A stretch of 64,000 nucleotides of DNA from Zygnema cylindricum (GCA_037447655.1 JBBHKE010000070.1:124001-188000), one strand, 5' to 3'. Numbered from the stretch's first letter, positions 10,965-23,227 are shown. Translations and numbers: made by a program. The notes: generated by a model from the sequence alone, not told the origin.

Positions 10965-12499
10965 GCTTCTAAACTCACACTTTCAACATTTAAAATGCCT
11001 GGTTTTGTTAGCGTCATCTAAACCGTCTTGTCCCAAAGCCGATACGTTTGAGAACTTCCCAAGGAATCTACCTTGAGCGCAATGTATTGTTTTTGATTTT
11101 CCACGATACGAAGCACAAGTTGACAATGCCTGATCTATGTGTTGAAATTACGGTTGGTGTCAGTTACAGCTTGCAGTACGTGTCTTTTTCCTTGAACTCT
11201 GACGCCAAAAAATACTCTGATGACCTCACATGCTTTCTAATTTGATTAGTTTCTGGTTTTGACACTGTGGACTGCACCTTGCGGGGCTTCGTGTAAATTT
11301 AGTTCGAGCACTTGAGGTCCTTCGGAAACATCATCACGAACTGTGACATCTTCTGTATTTGATGCTCTCATGTCACATCACTGTACGGTTAGAGGACCTT
11401 TTTGAACCTATCAGGCCTCTGCAACCGTAGATATTCCGGATCGAAAACTTGTGCAGTCTCAACTTCCGTTATGCCAATGGAATGATTATTGTTTTATGTG
11501 CTGTACAGTACAGTACTATATAGTTTGCCACATTCATCGAAGGTTCCCCATGCAAATGACAGCTTGAATTATCTGGCAAAACACTCGTCAGATGACGTCA
11601 TTTAAAGGCTCTTAACCAGGATCGTCTGATATTGTTTGTTGGCACCCTCATTTCTGTGGTTCGGAAACACCGCGCCTTTAGCGGAGTGCGAAATTCCTCA
11701 GCAAGTTCGCTACTTGCCTATTGCCGTCACTACGTCATAGGAAAAAATACAAAATGAGAATTTCAAACGCTAACTTTGAAGGCGGCTACTCGCAGGACCT
11801 TTAAAGGGCGGCCTACACAGTTACCATTTGAATGTGAGCCGATACTTGTCAACAGCAATTTACAGATACACAAGTCTATCTCAGAATCCGTCTGTTCAAA
11901 TTTTATCTGCAGCTTTCCGAAGCTGCACTCTGTTGCTTGCCAGTGCAGTACATTCATCCTCGATCGCGGAAAGAGCTATTACTCTTTCACCTAGCGGCAA
12001 AACGCTCGACTGCGGCTGCTTTTTAAAGCCTGAAAGCCTTCGTATTTATGCATTTCTAATACTACTTGGCTCATTATACTTGTAAAGAGGCAGCCATGCC
12101 AGAGCCTACAGGAGACGTAGCAGCTGATGCAGCAGCAAGGATGGAAGATGACGCTCCTTCACATAGGATCTTACAGTCCCTAAGTGCTTTAACTGCCAAG
12201 TCACCGCACTCAGGTTCGTCACAATAAAATCAAGAAGAGTGAAGTACTGTGTAAATGTGGTTCTTGCTAGTTTATATTTCTTTATGGCTCTGTCGAACTT
12301 CGAGGACGACGTGATTAAAAGAAAGCAAGCATGCTAACAAGCATTGGATTGATTTATATATTTGTTTTGCTTGCTTCAATAACTAATGAAATTTGTTTGT
12401 TTGTCTTGGAGAGCTAAAACAATTTTTGCAGTTGTTTGTTTCTTGAAAATTTCACCCAAAATCTTACTTAGTTTCTTTCATCTTTTGGTCGTATCCATA
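10965..12499. other. Intergenic; short open frames, nothing identified
   Basis: GC content is somewhat higher than in the surroundings (11000-12230), and there are short ORFs at 11048-11245, 11776-11994 and 12096-12227 on the plus strand. The last would encode 43 residues, Ala/Asp/Ser-rich, from an ATG after GGCAGCC. None resembles a known domain and no splice-linked exon set could be built. The stretch could be a decayed gene or transposon interior. Confidence 0.3.
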
Positions 12500-14760
12500 A
12501 CCGTGTTATATTGTAGTGGTTCACATGGTAGTTCTAAAAGGCTAGATTTACAAAAATCCTTATACGCAACGAACAACAGTGTTAAAAATGTCGTATTTTA
12601 CCACATTAAGTAGTAATTTAATTTTGTAAAAGTTGAATAAATGGTAGAATTGCATATCAACACAAACAAAATTAGAAATCCAACCAGGTGGCAATTTTTT
12701 GCTGATTTTTCATTATTCGGGGAGTAAAATAGGCGGTTAAAGGAAAGGTATGGTTCTTCTTTATAGCTGCCCGAACGTCCGGCTGTCGGAATAAAATTTC
12801 CTAAATTCTATTTTTATTTTTCACAACCTGCCCGCACTACAAACAAAAGTTTCTGTTTCGATCCGTCACTATCATTTTGAAAACCAATTTTATGCCGACC
12901 ACATAGTTTGACCACAGAATCAATGCTACCGACAAACCGTCATTTTGCCGTTTCACGGTTACATGATAACGGAACTAAACTCCGCAACATAACTTTTTTC
13001 CGCACGCGACAAAGATTCGGAAACAAGTCTTTTCGTGAAATCTGATTGAACCAAATGACGCGATTAATTGAGGCCAAATAGAAATCAATTCCTGATTCGG
13101 CTAATTTGTCGGTGGTGACTTTTTACTTGACTTGTCATCCAGCCTGTCATATACCGTTTCAGCACGTGGCAATATTTTCGACGTCTGCAGTGTTTTTGTC
13201 GTATTGCTGACAGAGGTTGTTTCTCCCCACTGCGAACTCGACTGTGCGAGAGACATATGTCAGTTTGTTTCAGCAGTCATAATTCGCCGGGAAAACGACA
13301 TTTATTTCAAAACGACAAAACTCTGATATTTGACGCCGATTGGTGCCACGCTGGCAGAATTGACGACACTAACTTACAATAGTGTGGTGTAAATACCGAC
13401 GACCTCAGTAAACAATATCGGGAAAAATATCGGATTAAAAAAATCGATTCTTTATGTGATTCGTTGTTTGATGACAAAAACCATAAAATCGAGGTAGGTA
13501 CATCAGCTGTACGGCGTAATTTCTTACAGATTACGTTTGATATTCCGTTATTTTTTCTAGCTTTTAAGAATCTGAAAAGATATTACTAGGGTTTTGCCAA
13601 GTGGACCATTTTAATAATGTTTGTCGCTACACCGCGAATCGCTATTTGAGTCAATATTTTTTTGGCACTCAACGACTTCTTTTCTCCGTGCACCCTTAAT
13701 GAATAATTATAGTCCTAACGGTTGAAGGTATCATTATGAAGGTCCACCGCCAATCGCTGTTAGAGTATAAGGAATAAATAGCGTAAAAAATAATTTAGTG
13801 TTATTAACGCTAATTAGGAAAAAAAAAAAATCAAAAAAAACATATATACTAATTAATCACTAACTCTAATTTGGGCTTTTCGAATAATAAATACCCGCCG
13901 TATCGATGTCTACATCAATATATGTACCCGTACAAAATCTGACAATTCGTACGCCAAAATCTGAATATTCGAGTTTGCGTCTCTTTTCCCAGTGCAAATT
14001 CACATCCATGCTCAATTACATTAAATGACTTTTTGTACATTTTTATTTTAAAAAGTACATTTTGGTACGGACAAACTTTGTCTGTACATCACACTATAAA
14101 CATCGCAGTGTACTTCCCTTGTTAACGCTAATTAAAATAAGAACCCTAAAAGGCGTAAAGGAAAAAATAGAATTATAGATTGTATTTCAGGTTTAAAAAA
14201 TGTAAAAAAGGGCACTGAATTAGCGTTATTTAGTCTAATAGCGATTGTACAGTAAACATCTCGTTTGCGATTGGCGGACTTCAAACTAAAATTGGACGTG
14301 TGCACGGGAAAAAACAATGTAAGAGACGGTTCCCTGTATGGCAGTTGAAAACTTTGAGTAAACAAAATTTTACAAAATAAAATCGTTGCCGAAGGTAGGA
14401 TTCGACCGCAAAATCGCAAATCCTACAAAGTACCATCAGAGTACACCTAACGTGGTTGAATCCAGACTATTCGAATGACATCGGTCGAAGCTTCGTTAGT
14501 GGCATCCAAAAAAAATCACCTTGTAATAAATTTTTAATTTTCAATGTGTTTTCTTCAATGGCGTCCATAATTGACATTATCGGCAACAACTCACCTTCTT
14601 TGTAGTAAAATTTTAATTTTCGATGTGTTTTTTTAATGATGTCCATCGACAACAACAACGTTACAATATCGCCAATATCTAGACTTTTGCTTCCGTACTA
14701 CTCAAACGTCCTAGTTTCCATTCATCTGTGATTTAATAAAATTTTGATAATGCTACAAAT
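12500..14760. repeat. Dispersed repeat, copy 1 (copy 2 at 21655-23227)
   Basis: Collinear with 21655-23227. Shared landmarks are TTTTTCATTATTCGGGGAG (12704 and 21880), GCTGCCCGAACGTCC (12766 and 21941), the GACAGAGGTTGTTTCTCC word (13210 and 22395), TTCTCCGTGCAC (13680 and 22874), the CCTAACGTGGTT word (14446 and 22966) and GTCCATAATTGAC (14564 and 23126). Short ORFs occur, but the two copies do not conserve a frame. Copy 1 carries an extra MITE at 13745-14237. The nature of the parent element is unknown; coding capacity is not evident. Confidence 0.75.
13745..14237. mobile_element. MITE-family insertion, about 490 bp, inside the dispersed repeat
   Basis: Left end CACCGCCAATCGCTGTTAGAG and right end CTAATAGCGATTGTACAG, then TAAACATCTCG. 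Copy 2 of the host repeat reads AAGGTAAACATCTCG without any insertion at about 22925, so this is a filled site. It is longer than the usual 200 bp because the middle (about 13870-14125) contains unrelated sequence, probably a nested insertion. The left TA of the target duplication has mutated to TC. Confidence 0.65.
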
Positions 14761-15930
14761 TAGCGTGACGCAATAAAGTGGCTTATTAGTGTACCAGATG
14801 TGCAACAAAGGTGCAAAAAACAATTGCAAGCGTTATATTTGGTGACCCATTATACACATTATACTGAATTTTCGTATATGATACCCGCATATAATTGGGT
14901 TACCGCATATAACATTTCCATACTTTTTGCCCACTAAGCCAATTATTTGGACTTTAACTATTATTTGGATTGATTTACGCAATAACGATATTTACTAGAG
15001 CGCAAGAGTTTAAGCTAGAAAATAAGAAACGTATAAATGCAAACATACATCATGCGAACCCGAAAAACATTATTGCCCACCTTAACTTTTCAAACCAGCC
15101 TCATTATCGGATAGCATTTTATTGTGGGTCTAACACGATGTTTTGTTTCTATGCTTTTAGTCACATTGTCAATAACAAGTTCAACTAAAATTAGGAACTT
15201 TATTACAAACATTGTGATGTATAACCCATTCGGGTGCAAAAAAAGGGGAGAAATAACAACACAAAAGTGAAGATAAAATGAGCAACGGATATTTATATTG
15301 AACAAACAAAACAGCATTGATTAAAGCAATTACTTACCGAAGCTAACTGAAAGAGTTTTGAAATCATTGGCTCTTGGAGACGGTTATTCACATAAAGAAA
15401 AAACCAAAAATAGAAACAAAAAAATCAAACCACAAATATAAACTAACGACCAACTCCATACAACTAGTAGATAAACAAACCCAGACGTGAATGTAAGGGA
15501 TACGTGAATTGTTAAAGCATCAAACAAAATGTAAAAGAGTAGTGTGGGTTTTAACCACGTATCAACTTCTAAAACCGGACATGAATGTAAACCTGATGGA
15601 GCAAACGGTAGGGACCCTTTAAGATTTTCAAGTTCACGAATTGTTAGTTGTTATGATTTATGTTGTTGTAGTTGAAAGTTGTTGTCTATGACGAGAGGTC
15701 GAAGGTGGGAACGGATTTTGCCTGTCAAGTGTTATATATGTTTATTTTTTTTAGGGTTAAGGTACACTAGCATAAATACATCATCAACCGTAAAAAAAAA
15801 GGTAACAATAGGCGCCACCAACGCTTAACTATTCGAATATGTTGTTGGCGCATGTCCCCTCCAAATTGAAACGTTGATCGCCATTAAATGTGTCAAGACC
15901 AGTTTGTTACGGGTGTGGCCTACCAAAGCT
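14761..15930. other. Intergenic, no gene recognised
   Basis: AT-rich. Short ORFs on both strands at 14970-15317 overlap each other antisense and lack recognisable motifs. Confidence 0.4.
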
Positions 15931-16400
15931 CCCATGCATAATTAGGTGGCGTAGCACACTAAAACGAGGGTCGTCAAAGTCACTAAAATAAAATTGAAGT
16001 CGTTGTCAGTAAATTCCGCGCAAGATAAAGATGACGTTGACCAAAACAACGTGTCAAGATTAAAAACGTGAGGAGGAGGTTAAATTAGGGGATGGTATTC
16101 AGAGCGTAGAGGTCTATGAACTACGTACCGCTAACTATTTGGTCTACAGAAAAACAACCTCGTATTGGGCAACATTAATGTGTTATACCTTTTGTTAACT
16201 AGACCACACAAAATACAAGTAGAGAGAGCGGGATCATAAGTCAAACTTTGTGTAACCAAACTTCGCATGTAGATCTTGGACAGTCTACATGTCTGCTTTT
16301 TGGAATGAGAAAAGACAAAGATAAAATGGTCGTTAAGACCCACATTATGTGTGCGATATATGGTCGGATAAAAGAACAAACAAAAAATATAGTAGTTGAC
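15930..16400. repeat. Dispersed repeat, second copy at 32450-32900
   Basis: Shares the GATAAAGATGACG word (16024 and 32518), TAAGTCAAACTTTGTG (16237 and 32733) and the GACCCACATTATGTGTG word (16336 and 32849) in the same order and orientation as the region just right of the minus-strand copia element. No coding capacity was seen. Confidence 0.6.
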
Positions 16401-17835
16401 ACTCGCAAAGCTTGAGGGTGGGTCGAAGCAAAAGCAATACATTTGAACGATCACCTTTGCGAATGTGAGTTGCACACTTTAAGATTAAAACCTCATCTAA
16501 GGTATCTTCGAGGGGGAAAACGAGAGAGTATGGCTTAAAGTTAAAAGCAAGAAAAAAATAGAATGTTAAAGTTATATGTGACATTGCATGTCTGATTTCT
16601 CAAAACATAATGTATCGATCAACTTTGGCGAAGGCATCTAGCATTTCCACTTGAAAGACCAAAAAATATAAATGTAGATTTAACTGATCTAATAAACCTG
16701 AGATAATTGCCTCACGATCCCTTTTGGTACTATCCCAAAGTAGGTGTTTTGATAATTAACAATGAAATGATCCTTCAAGATGCTAGCATATAGCACAAGA
16801 CACTATACGATATAAGAGTTGGTGTCACTAAATGGTACAAGACTTCTCCTATGACTAGATGATAAATATTGTGACAAACTTAGAAAAAAACACAATATGT
16901 GTTTAAGCATGAGGGGGTATAAAAATACAATGAACGTAACTTTGAGCCAACTTATAATCTAGTACAAAAAAGATATTAAATCCTTCGGATGGGGTGTGGA
17001 GAGGAAATATATCACAAAAACATTTATATGCCATTTGATATGATCCTTGCTCCGAAGGAAAGGTGACCGAATCAAAGCTTTGGTAAATGATTCTTAGTCA
17101 AAGTTAAAAGATTAAAAAGGATTCAAATGTTGTAAGGGAATCAAAAATCTTACTATTCCACTTTCAAAGTCAACAATGGGGTGAGTGGTTGAAAAGCTAC
17201 AACAACCACGAAAAAATTGTAAAAATGACGAAAGTGGACTCGTCGTACTCTAATTTCGCAAGGCGTGATATCGAAGGGGTGACTCAAAAAGGGATATGAC
17301 TTGGTCTTCTTATGGTATTTTCACTATTATTAAAAAATGCGTGCGTTGGATTCATTTGCTTTTACGGTTCAATTATTTTTGTCCTTGGTCATGAAAGCCT
17401 GAATTTTCAATAAAATTTATTTTTTATATGATTTTTGGAAAAAAAAATATCATATAATACATGAAAAACCAACGAAGACATTCTTTGAATTAACCCATTG
17501 TAAAGCCTCATATTGAAACATAAAAAAAAACGTTCATTGTGGGAGTATAGCATTCCGACACACGCGTTGAATTGCACAATCGAATGTGCACTTCGTTATG
17601 GCTTGTCAATGAAAACAAATATAATGTGTGAGATTTGTACTCTCGTTAGTGTGTCAAAAGAAGGTGTGTTAACGTTGGGTTTTTTCCTTTGATGTATTTT
17701 ATGTTTCATTTTTCTCCTCAACGAAGTATATATGAAAGGAGTGTATTTGAAGAATCTTCACTAAAGAAAAAAAATTGATTGCTAAGTTAAGGTCATAAGG
17801 GCACTTAGCCTTAGCCGCATATATTACTTTTTAAA
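16401..17835. other. Intergenic, no gene recognised
   Basis: AT-rich, with no ORF showing a recognisable domain and no repeat matched elsewhere in the window. Confidence 0.4.
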
Positions 17836-18240
17836 ATTCAAAGATCTAGGGAATATGTCACCGAGCCTTCGCGCTGCTTTTTACCGTGAACGTGTATCAA
17901 CGGCCCTTCAGCAAGCGCAATCCGCAAGTCTCCTCTGGCGCGGTACAGTCTCCTTTGGCGCGACACAGTGGCTGATGGCAGGCGAGACCTCTCATATTTT
18001 TCACCAATGGATCTAATCCACATCCACGATCTTTGGGGTGTGGGACCTTAGTTTGTAAGGGTTGTGGGTAGTCATCTAGTAGAGGTTTCTCCTCTTTGTG
18101 TATAGTCATCCTTGGTAGTTTTACCTAATTTTGCCTCCTACTTGTTTTAATTAACGTTGTCTTTTTTGTTTGATGTTTTTTTTTCTACCCTTTTTGTACC
18201 CCAATTTTGTTTACATCGCAAGTTTTGCAATGAAGTTGCT
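17836..18240 (+). mobile_element. 5'-truncated LINE tail, same family as the element at 57840-60195
   Basis: On the plus strand the first part translates to LRAAFYRERVSTALQQAQSA, then ends STSTIFGV-like with a stop. The C-terminus of the larger LINE on the minus strand at 58062 reads LLVAFYRQRASVALQRAQAA and ends DPVHIHDLRGCGI. Only the last ~70 codons and the 3' untranslated tail remain here, the usual product of incomplete target-primed reverse transcription. The residual frame is broken. Confidence 0.7.
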
Positions 18241-19800
18241 AGTAACTATTTTTGTTATTTATTTGAGTATTCAATACGCACGCTTTTGTTGGTCCTATCA
18301 TCGCAGCTACACTGTGAATCGCTATTAGCGTTATGAACTAGTTAGGGTTAAAAAACAATTAGCGTTGTTAACGCTAATTTGGAATTTGGGGTTTTCCAAA
18401 ATAGAATTAGTAATTCTATTTGATAATTTTGGTCAAAATTTGGGGGCGCCGAAATCTCGTTATGAACGCTACAGTAATAACGATTCCTGGTGTAGTTTGT
18501 TCTAGGTGGACGCATTGCTCAACATTCAACAACTCTTTCAATATCGGCTAACCATGAAGAAATGAAGTCGCAATATACCAAAAAATGATTCTGTTCGATT
18601 TATAATACGACAAAATGTCACGCGTTTCTGATGATTGAGGATTTGCAAGTGGCGCACTGTTGACAAATATATCGGTGGAATGATGTTGACTTTTTCAACA
18701 TTTCAAACCATGTGATTTCAGCAAATCCAATCGAAGGAATGCACCTGACACGTAAAAAGTAGAGATGGCCCTTAGCAAGTAGATGACAAAAAAATTGAAG
18801 GTGCCGAGTTTGCAGTCACCGGGAAACGTTTGTCAAAGAAGACAAAAAAATAAACTGAAAAAAAATGGAAATAAAATCAGGGTACTGTTTTGTCTTTATC
18901 TGTCCGTTCCAAATTATATTGTGTATCGTTTTTGGCGGTAAAATAATTTTTTCCTTACATACGTGCCAGTTTTTGTGGACATTTTTTATTTACTGCCATT
19001 CGAAAGGTCACGATCATATCACTCAATCGCAGCCCTCCGATGTTTAATCTGAAATGTGTGCACGGGGAAAATTTGATTTAAGTGGTAAAAATAAAAAAGT
19101 GATATTAAATTATTAATCCTCATAACGATATACGGTGTAGATAATACAGTATTATATCTTTGTACGGAAAACATGTTACAACCTTTGTCGTATATATGAA
19201 AATTCCACTATATTTAGTGTCCATTGGACAGGTTAAAGTAAAAAGGACAAAAATAGTTTGTCTGGTTTGCACTTGAGATCTTGAATGGCCAGAATATCTA
19301 CACTAACGAACTGTACAGATAAACAGATTTTCTAGTCGATCCGATCGAGAACGTGACGTTAAAAAACCAGGAAAACAAACGCCAAAAACCCGGATAGAAA
19401 CGCCAAAAACAAGGATAAAAACGACAAAAACCTGGGAACAAATCAAATAATGAAGTTGTTTTGTACGGAAATCGAGCGTTATTTTTTGTCGAGTAGCCGC
19501 AAAAAGATTCTCGACGCTCGCAACTTGCGAGCCAGCGGGGGGGGACGCTGTCAAAAAAGACATATGTACGAAGAATCAAATCGCATAATTTGTTAAAGGA
19601 CCGCAATTTCTTCGCCGACAAACAGTTATTATCGATGCCGTACCGTCCCACAGTGAATATACTACCGATTTTCCAACAGATTCCGTACTAGTACAACAAA
19701 CAAGGCACCGTAAGTACAATTCCGTATTTAGAAGTTTAGACTCTTTTGTCCTTTTATCTCGAAATTTCCTAGCATTTTCGGCTAAACCCTAAAAGCTTCA
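18190..19800. repeat. Dispersed repeat, copy 1 (copy 2 at 32930-34278)
   Basis: Collinear with 32930-34278. Shared landmarks are TTTACATCGCAAGTTT (18210 and 32960), TGGCGCACTGTTGACAAAT (18651 and 33249), the GGAAATCAAATCAGTGTACTG-like stretch (18865 and 33473), the ACAGATAAACNGATTTTC stretch (19315 and 33913) and AAATCGCANAATTTGTTAAAGG (19577 and 34140). The minus-strand ORFs around 19298-19651 and 33825-34268 are aligned but not conserved as protein. It begins at the tail of the LINE fragment. Confidence 0.7.
18308..18494. mobile_element. MITE, TA-CACTGTGAATCGC family
   Basis: TA-bounded, about 187 bp. Left CACTGTGAATCGCTATTAGCG, right AATAACGATTCCTGGTG. It interrupts the dispersed repeat; the paralogous position near 33050-33090 has no such sequence, although that site is rearranged and gives no clean junction. 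Confidence 0.8.
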
Positions 19801-20015
19801 CATCTTCAACCTACTCTCCCAAAATTGAAAGAAAACGCCAAAATGAAGAATCCGTACTGTACTGTAGTACACCCACAGACGGCTCCGTCATAAAAGGACA
19901 AAAATAGGCTTGTTAGGTGATCAGCCGTACTTTACTATTCTTAGCATTGCGTATCGTACGGAAATGTCAGCAATAAAATACACCAGCGATATCTTATAAA
20001 TCTACAATAATTTAA

Positions 20016-21177
20016 GGGAATTGCTAATCGCAGAGACGATTTTTGCTGCGCGCAGGTACACCGTGAATCGTTATTAGCCTTATGTACGCTATATCGGCAC
20101 CCCAAAATTTTGACATTGATACTTTCAATATAATAAATTACACTATTTAAGGACGTGGACCATAATCTGCCACGTCTCCTGGCACTAAATTAGAATGAAT
20201 GACGCTAATTTTTTCTTTACACTAATAATTTCTATATGCTAATAACGATTTAAGGTGTAGTTGTCAGAAATTGTACATTTGAAGTACAGTTTCGTACAAG
20301 CTACGTACCTTTAAGTTCAGATTTGACGGTCAATCCGTCGAACAACTTTGACTGGCCAAATATTGTAACGACAGTTAAAAAACTGTCGCGCTTGCGAACG
20401 TCGACCGTCATGAAAAAAAAAACAATTCACACAGCCGGCGCATGGTTACTGTAACAAAACTAAGGCAGCAACATATAAATAAAATGGTTGCGCACAGGTA
20501 GTTACTCACTTCACATGAGCTCCACTGTGAAAGCACACACCGACATTTAACTTAGCCGCAATACTAGAATCTAATCGCGAACCGTTACGCACCGACATTT
20601 GACTTAGCCGCAAAAATGGAATCTAATCGCGAATTGTTACGCTGAACTTGGACACAAATTAAAGGACGACGTACGACATGTATAAACTCGCACGAAACGA
20701 AATAAAATTTGTACAAAATATAAAAGCGTACCCGCGTATAAATATCAATAAAACTAAAATGACGCGTCGTCACGCGCGACCAAATGAAGCCACACTATTT
20801 ACGAACCAGCATCCTTACATTGAAAACGTACTTCACGTTGATTCACATTGTCGGTGTGTGCTTTCACAGTGGAGCTCACGTGAAGTGAGTAACTACCTCC
20901 GCGCAGCCATTTTATTTATATTTGGCTGCCTCAGTTTTGTTACAGTAAACCTGCGCCGGCCGTGTGAATTGTTTTCTTTTTCATGACGGTTGGCGTTCGC
21001 AAGCGCGACAGTTTTTTAACCGCCGTTACAATAGTTCGCCAGTCAAAGTTGTTCGACAGATTGAACGTCAAATCTGAACTTGAAGGTACGTAGCTTGTAC
21101 AAAACTATACTTCAAATGTACAATTTTTGACAACTACCTGCGCGCAGCAAAAATCGTCTCTGCGATTAGCAATTCCC
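20016..21177. mobile_element. Long-TIR fold-back element flanked by TAA
   Basis: The left end, GGGAATTGCTAATCGCAG, is the exact inverse of the right end CTGCGATTAGCAATTCCC. The complementary arms extend some 350 bp on each side (through TTGTACATTTGAAGT, the CAAATCTGAACTT word, CTGTCGCGCTTGCGAAC and CTTTCACAGTGGAGCTCA). Three bases, TAA, abut both ends. The sequence flanking the element matches 36235-36385 and 55545-55690, and in those copies it runs straight through CTACAATAATTTTAATA without any insertion, so those are empty sites. No transposase ORF is present. A 3-bp TAA target and GGG termini fit a non-autonomous PIF/Harbinger-type element; that assignment is inferred. Confidence 0.8.
20057..20259. 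mobile_element. MITE nested in the left arm of the fold-back element; TA duplication demonstrable
   Basis: Left CACCGTGAATCGTTATTAG, right CTAATAACGATTTAAGGTG, with TA on both sides. The right arm of the host fold-back element gives the uninterrupted sequence: GACAACTACCTGCGCGC at about 21130-21146, one TA only. The left arm reads GCGCGCAGGTA, MITE, TAGTTGTC. Insertion therefore duplicated TA, the signature of Tc1/mariner transposases. The interior is nearly the same as in the copy at 10557. Confidence 0.9.
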
Positions 21178-21279
21178 TAATTTAATACAAGGAAATATGA
21201 TATCCACACTTTTGCTATTTGCGATATTGCTAGTTTTTGGTTTTTTCAATTATTAATATTAGAAAGGCTCAAATAATAT

Positions 21280-21302
21280 TATATATATATATATATATAT
21301 AT
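21280..21302. repeat. (TA)n microsatellite
   Basis: A run of about eleven TA units just after the fold-back element. Confidence 0.9.
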
Positions 21303-21480
21303 TCTGGTTGGGCCTTTTGCCCCACCGCTATAATCGGTTTTAATCTTCTTAAACCCTTACGTCGTTAAAATTATGTATATGTACGGAAAGCACGGGTATC
21401 AGTATTCTAGCTTTCCCTATGCTAACCAGAAATTAAGTTTATGCTTTTACGATATTAAACTATTAAACTAACCATCCCGA
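21303..21480. repeat. Dispersed repeat shared with 56070-56235
   Basis: TTCTGGTTGGGCCTTTTGCCCC and the following CTTACGTC and AAATTATGT words reappear in order at 56078-56150. Together with 19905-20015 and 21178-21275 it makes one larger dispersed repeat whose other copies lie at 36235-36385 and 55545-56235. Confidence 0.6.
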
Positions 21481-21504
21481 TTAAGACACGTGTGATTCGT
21501 ACAC

Positions 21505-21570
21505 TACACCTTGAATCGCTATAAGCGTTATGAACGTTATATTGGCGCCCCCGATTTTTCGGGCTTGTAC
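21505..21570. mobile_element. Left end of a MITE only
   Basis: TACACCTTGAATCGCTATAAG and then a GTTATATTGGCGCCCCC-like stretch match the left third of the MITE family. The right half is missing. Confidence 0.55.
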
Positions 21571-21654
21571 TTCCATGTTTGGTACTTTAGACGTGATATA
21601 TATAAGACAAGTAAAAGGCAATTACTAGTAAAAGTTCGTTTTTGTGGATATTAC

Positions 21655-23019
21655 GGAATTATAGTGGTTCCCATTGATAGTTCAAAAAGGCTGGAATTAG
21701 AAAAATATTTAAACACAATAAACAACAGTGGTAAAATACTAAAAAATAGGTTAAACTCGTAGTTTATAACATAAAACAGCATTTTAAATTTTGCAAAAGT
21801 CGAATTAGAGGAAAATTCGAAATGCATATTAACACAAACAAAATTAGCAACCCAGACAAGTGGCATTTTTTTTTGCTGATTTTTCATTATTCGGGGAGTA
21901 AAATAGGTGGTTAATGGAAAGGTGTCGTTTTTCTTTAGAGCTGCCCGAACGTCCTGCTGTCGGAAGATTTTTTTCTTAAATTTTAATTTTATTTTTTACA
22001 AACTGCCCGCAATACAAACAAGAGTTTCTGTTTCGACCCGTCACTATCATTTTGAAAACCAATTTTATGCCGACCACATAGTTTGACCACAGAATCATAG
22101 CTATCAATCCTACCGACAAACCGACATTTTGGCGTTTCACGGTTACATGATAACGGAACTAAACGCCAATATACATTTTTTTCCACAAACGACAAAGATT
22201 CGGAAACAAATCTTTTTAGTGAAATCTGATTGAACCAAATGACGCGATTAATTGAGGCCAAATAGGAATCAATTCCTGATTCCTACAAAATTGTCGGTGG
22301 TGACTTTTCGGTTGACATGTCATACAGCCTGTCAAATACTGCTTTAGCACGTGGCAATTCCATCGACACCTGTAATATATTTGTCGTATCAGTGACAGAG
22401 GTTGTTTCTCCCGACTGCGAACTCGACTGTGAGTGAGACATATGTCTGTTTGTTTCAAATAATTCAATATTCGCCGGAAAAATGATATTTATTGCCAGCC
22501 AAACAAAATAATTATATAATATACCAAAATTGATACTTGACGATGATTGGTACCACGTGGGCATAATTGACGACGTTAACTTCCAATAATGTAGATACGA
22601 AATACTGACGATCTCAGGAAACAATATCGGCACCGCTGTTTAAATTCGATTCTTCATGTGATTCGTTTTTTCATGACAAAAAATAGAAAATCGAGGTAGG
22701 TACAACAACTGTACGACGTAAGATTCCGTTTGAGATTCCGTTATTTTTTTCTACTGTGGCTTTTAAGAATCTGAAAGGATGTTAATTAGGGTTTTGACAA
22801 GTTAAAAAAATGTTTATCGCTACTTATTTGAGTCAATGTTTTTGACTTTTTTCGGCACTCGAATACATTTTTTCTCCGTGCACTGTTAATTATAGTCCAA
22901 ACGGTTGTGTAATTATTTTTTTATGAAGGTAAACATCTCGCCTTGCGATACGATCAAAAATAACCTCTAACGTGGTTAACTCTACACTATTTATGATAGG
23001 ACCAAACTTAGCTAGAAGC

Positions 23020-23078
<59 letters not shown>

Positions 23079-23227
23079 TTCTTTAAGATTAATTTTTAAT
23101 TTTTCGATGTGTATTTTTAAATGGTGTCCATAATTGACGTTATCGGAAACAACGTTGCAATATGGTTGATATCAAAACTTTTGCTCAAATGTCTCACTTA
23201 CCATGCATCTGGGATTTAAAAAGGAAA
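21655..23227. repeat. Dispersed repeat, copy 2, interrupted by a copia element
   Basis: Pair of 12500-14760 (see that entry for shared landmarks). It lacks the MITE present in copy 1 and has gained a TA/TG microsatellite. At 23227 it is cut by the 5' LTR of the plus-strand copia element; copy 1 continues through the equivalent point (CATCTGTGATTTAATAAAA, about 14724), so the insertion site can be inferred. Confidence 0.75.
23020..23080. repeat. Compound (TA)n(TG)n microsatellite
   Basis: About a dozen TA units followed by a similar run of TG. Not present in the paralogous repeat at about 14490, so it arose locally. Confidence 0.9.

Noticed and set aside
19298-19651. 117-residue minus-strand ORF
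   Set aside because: Aligned copy at 33825-34268 does not conserve the protein; both lie in a dispersed repeat.
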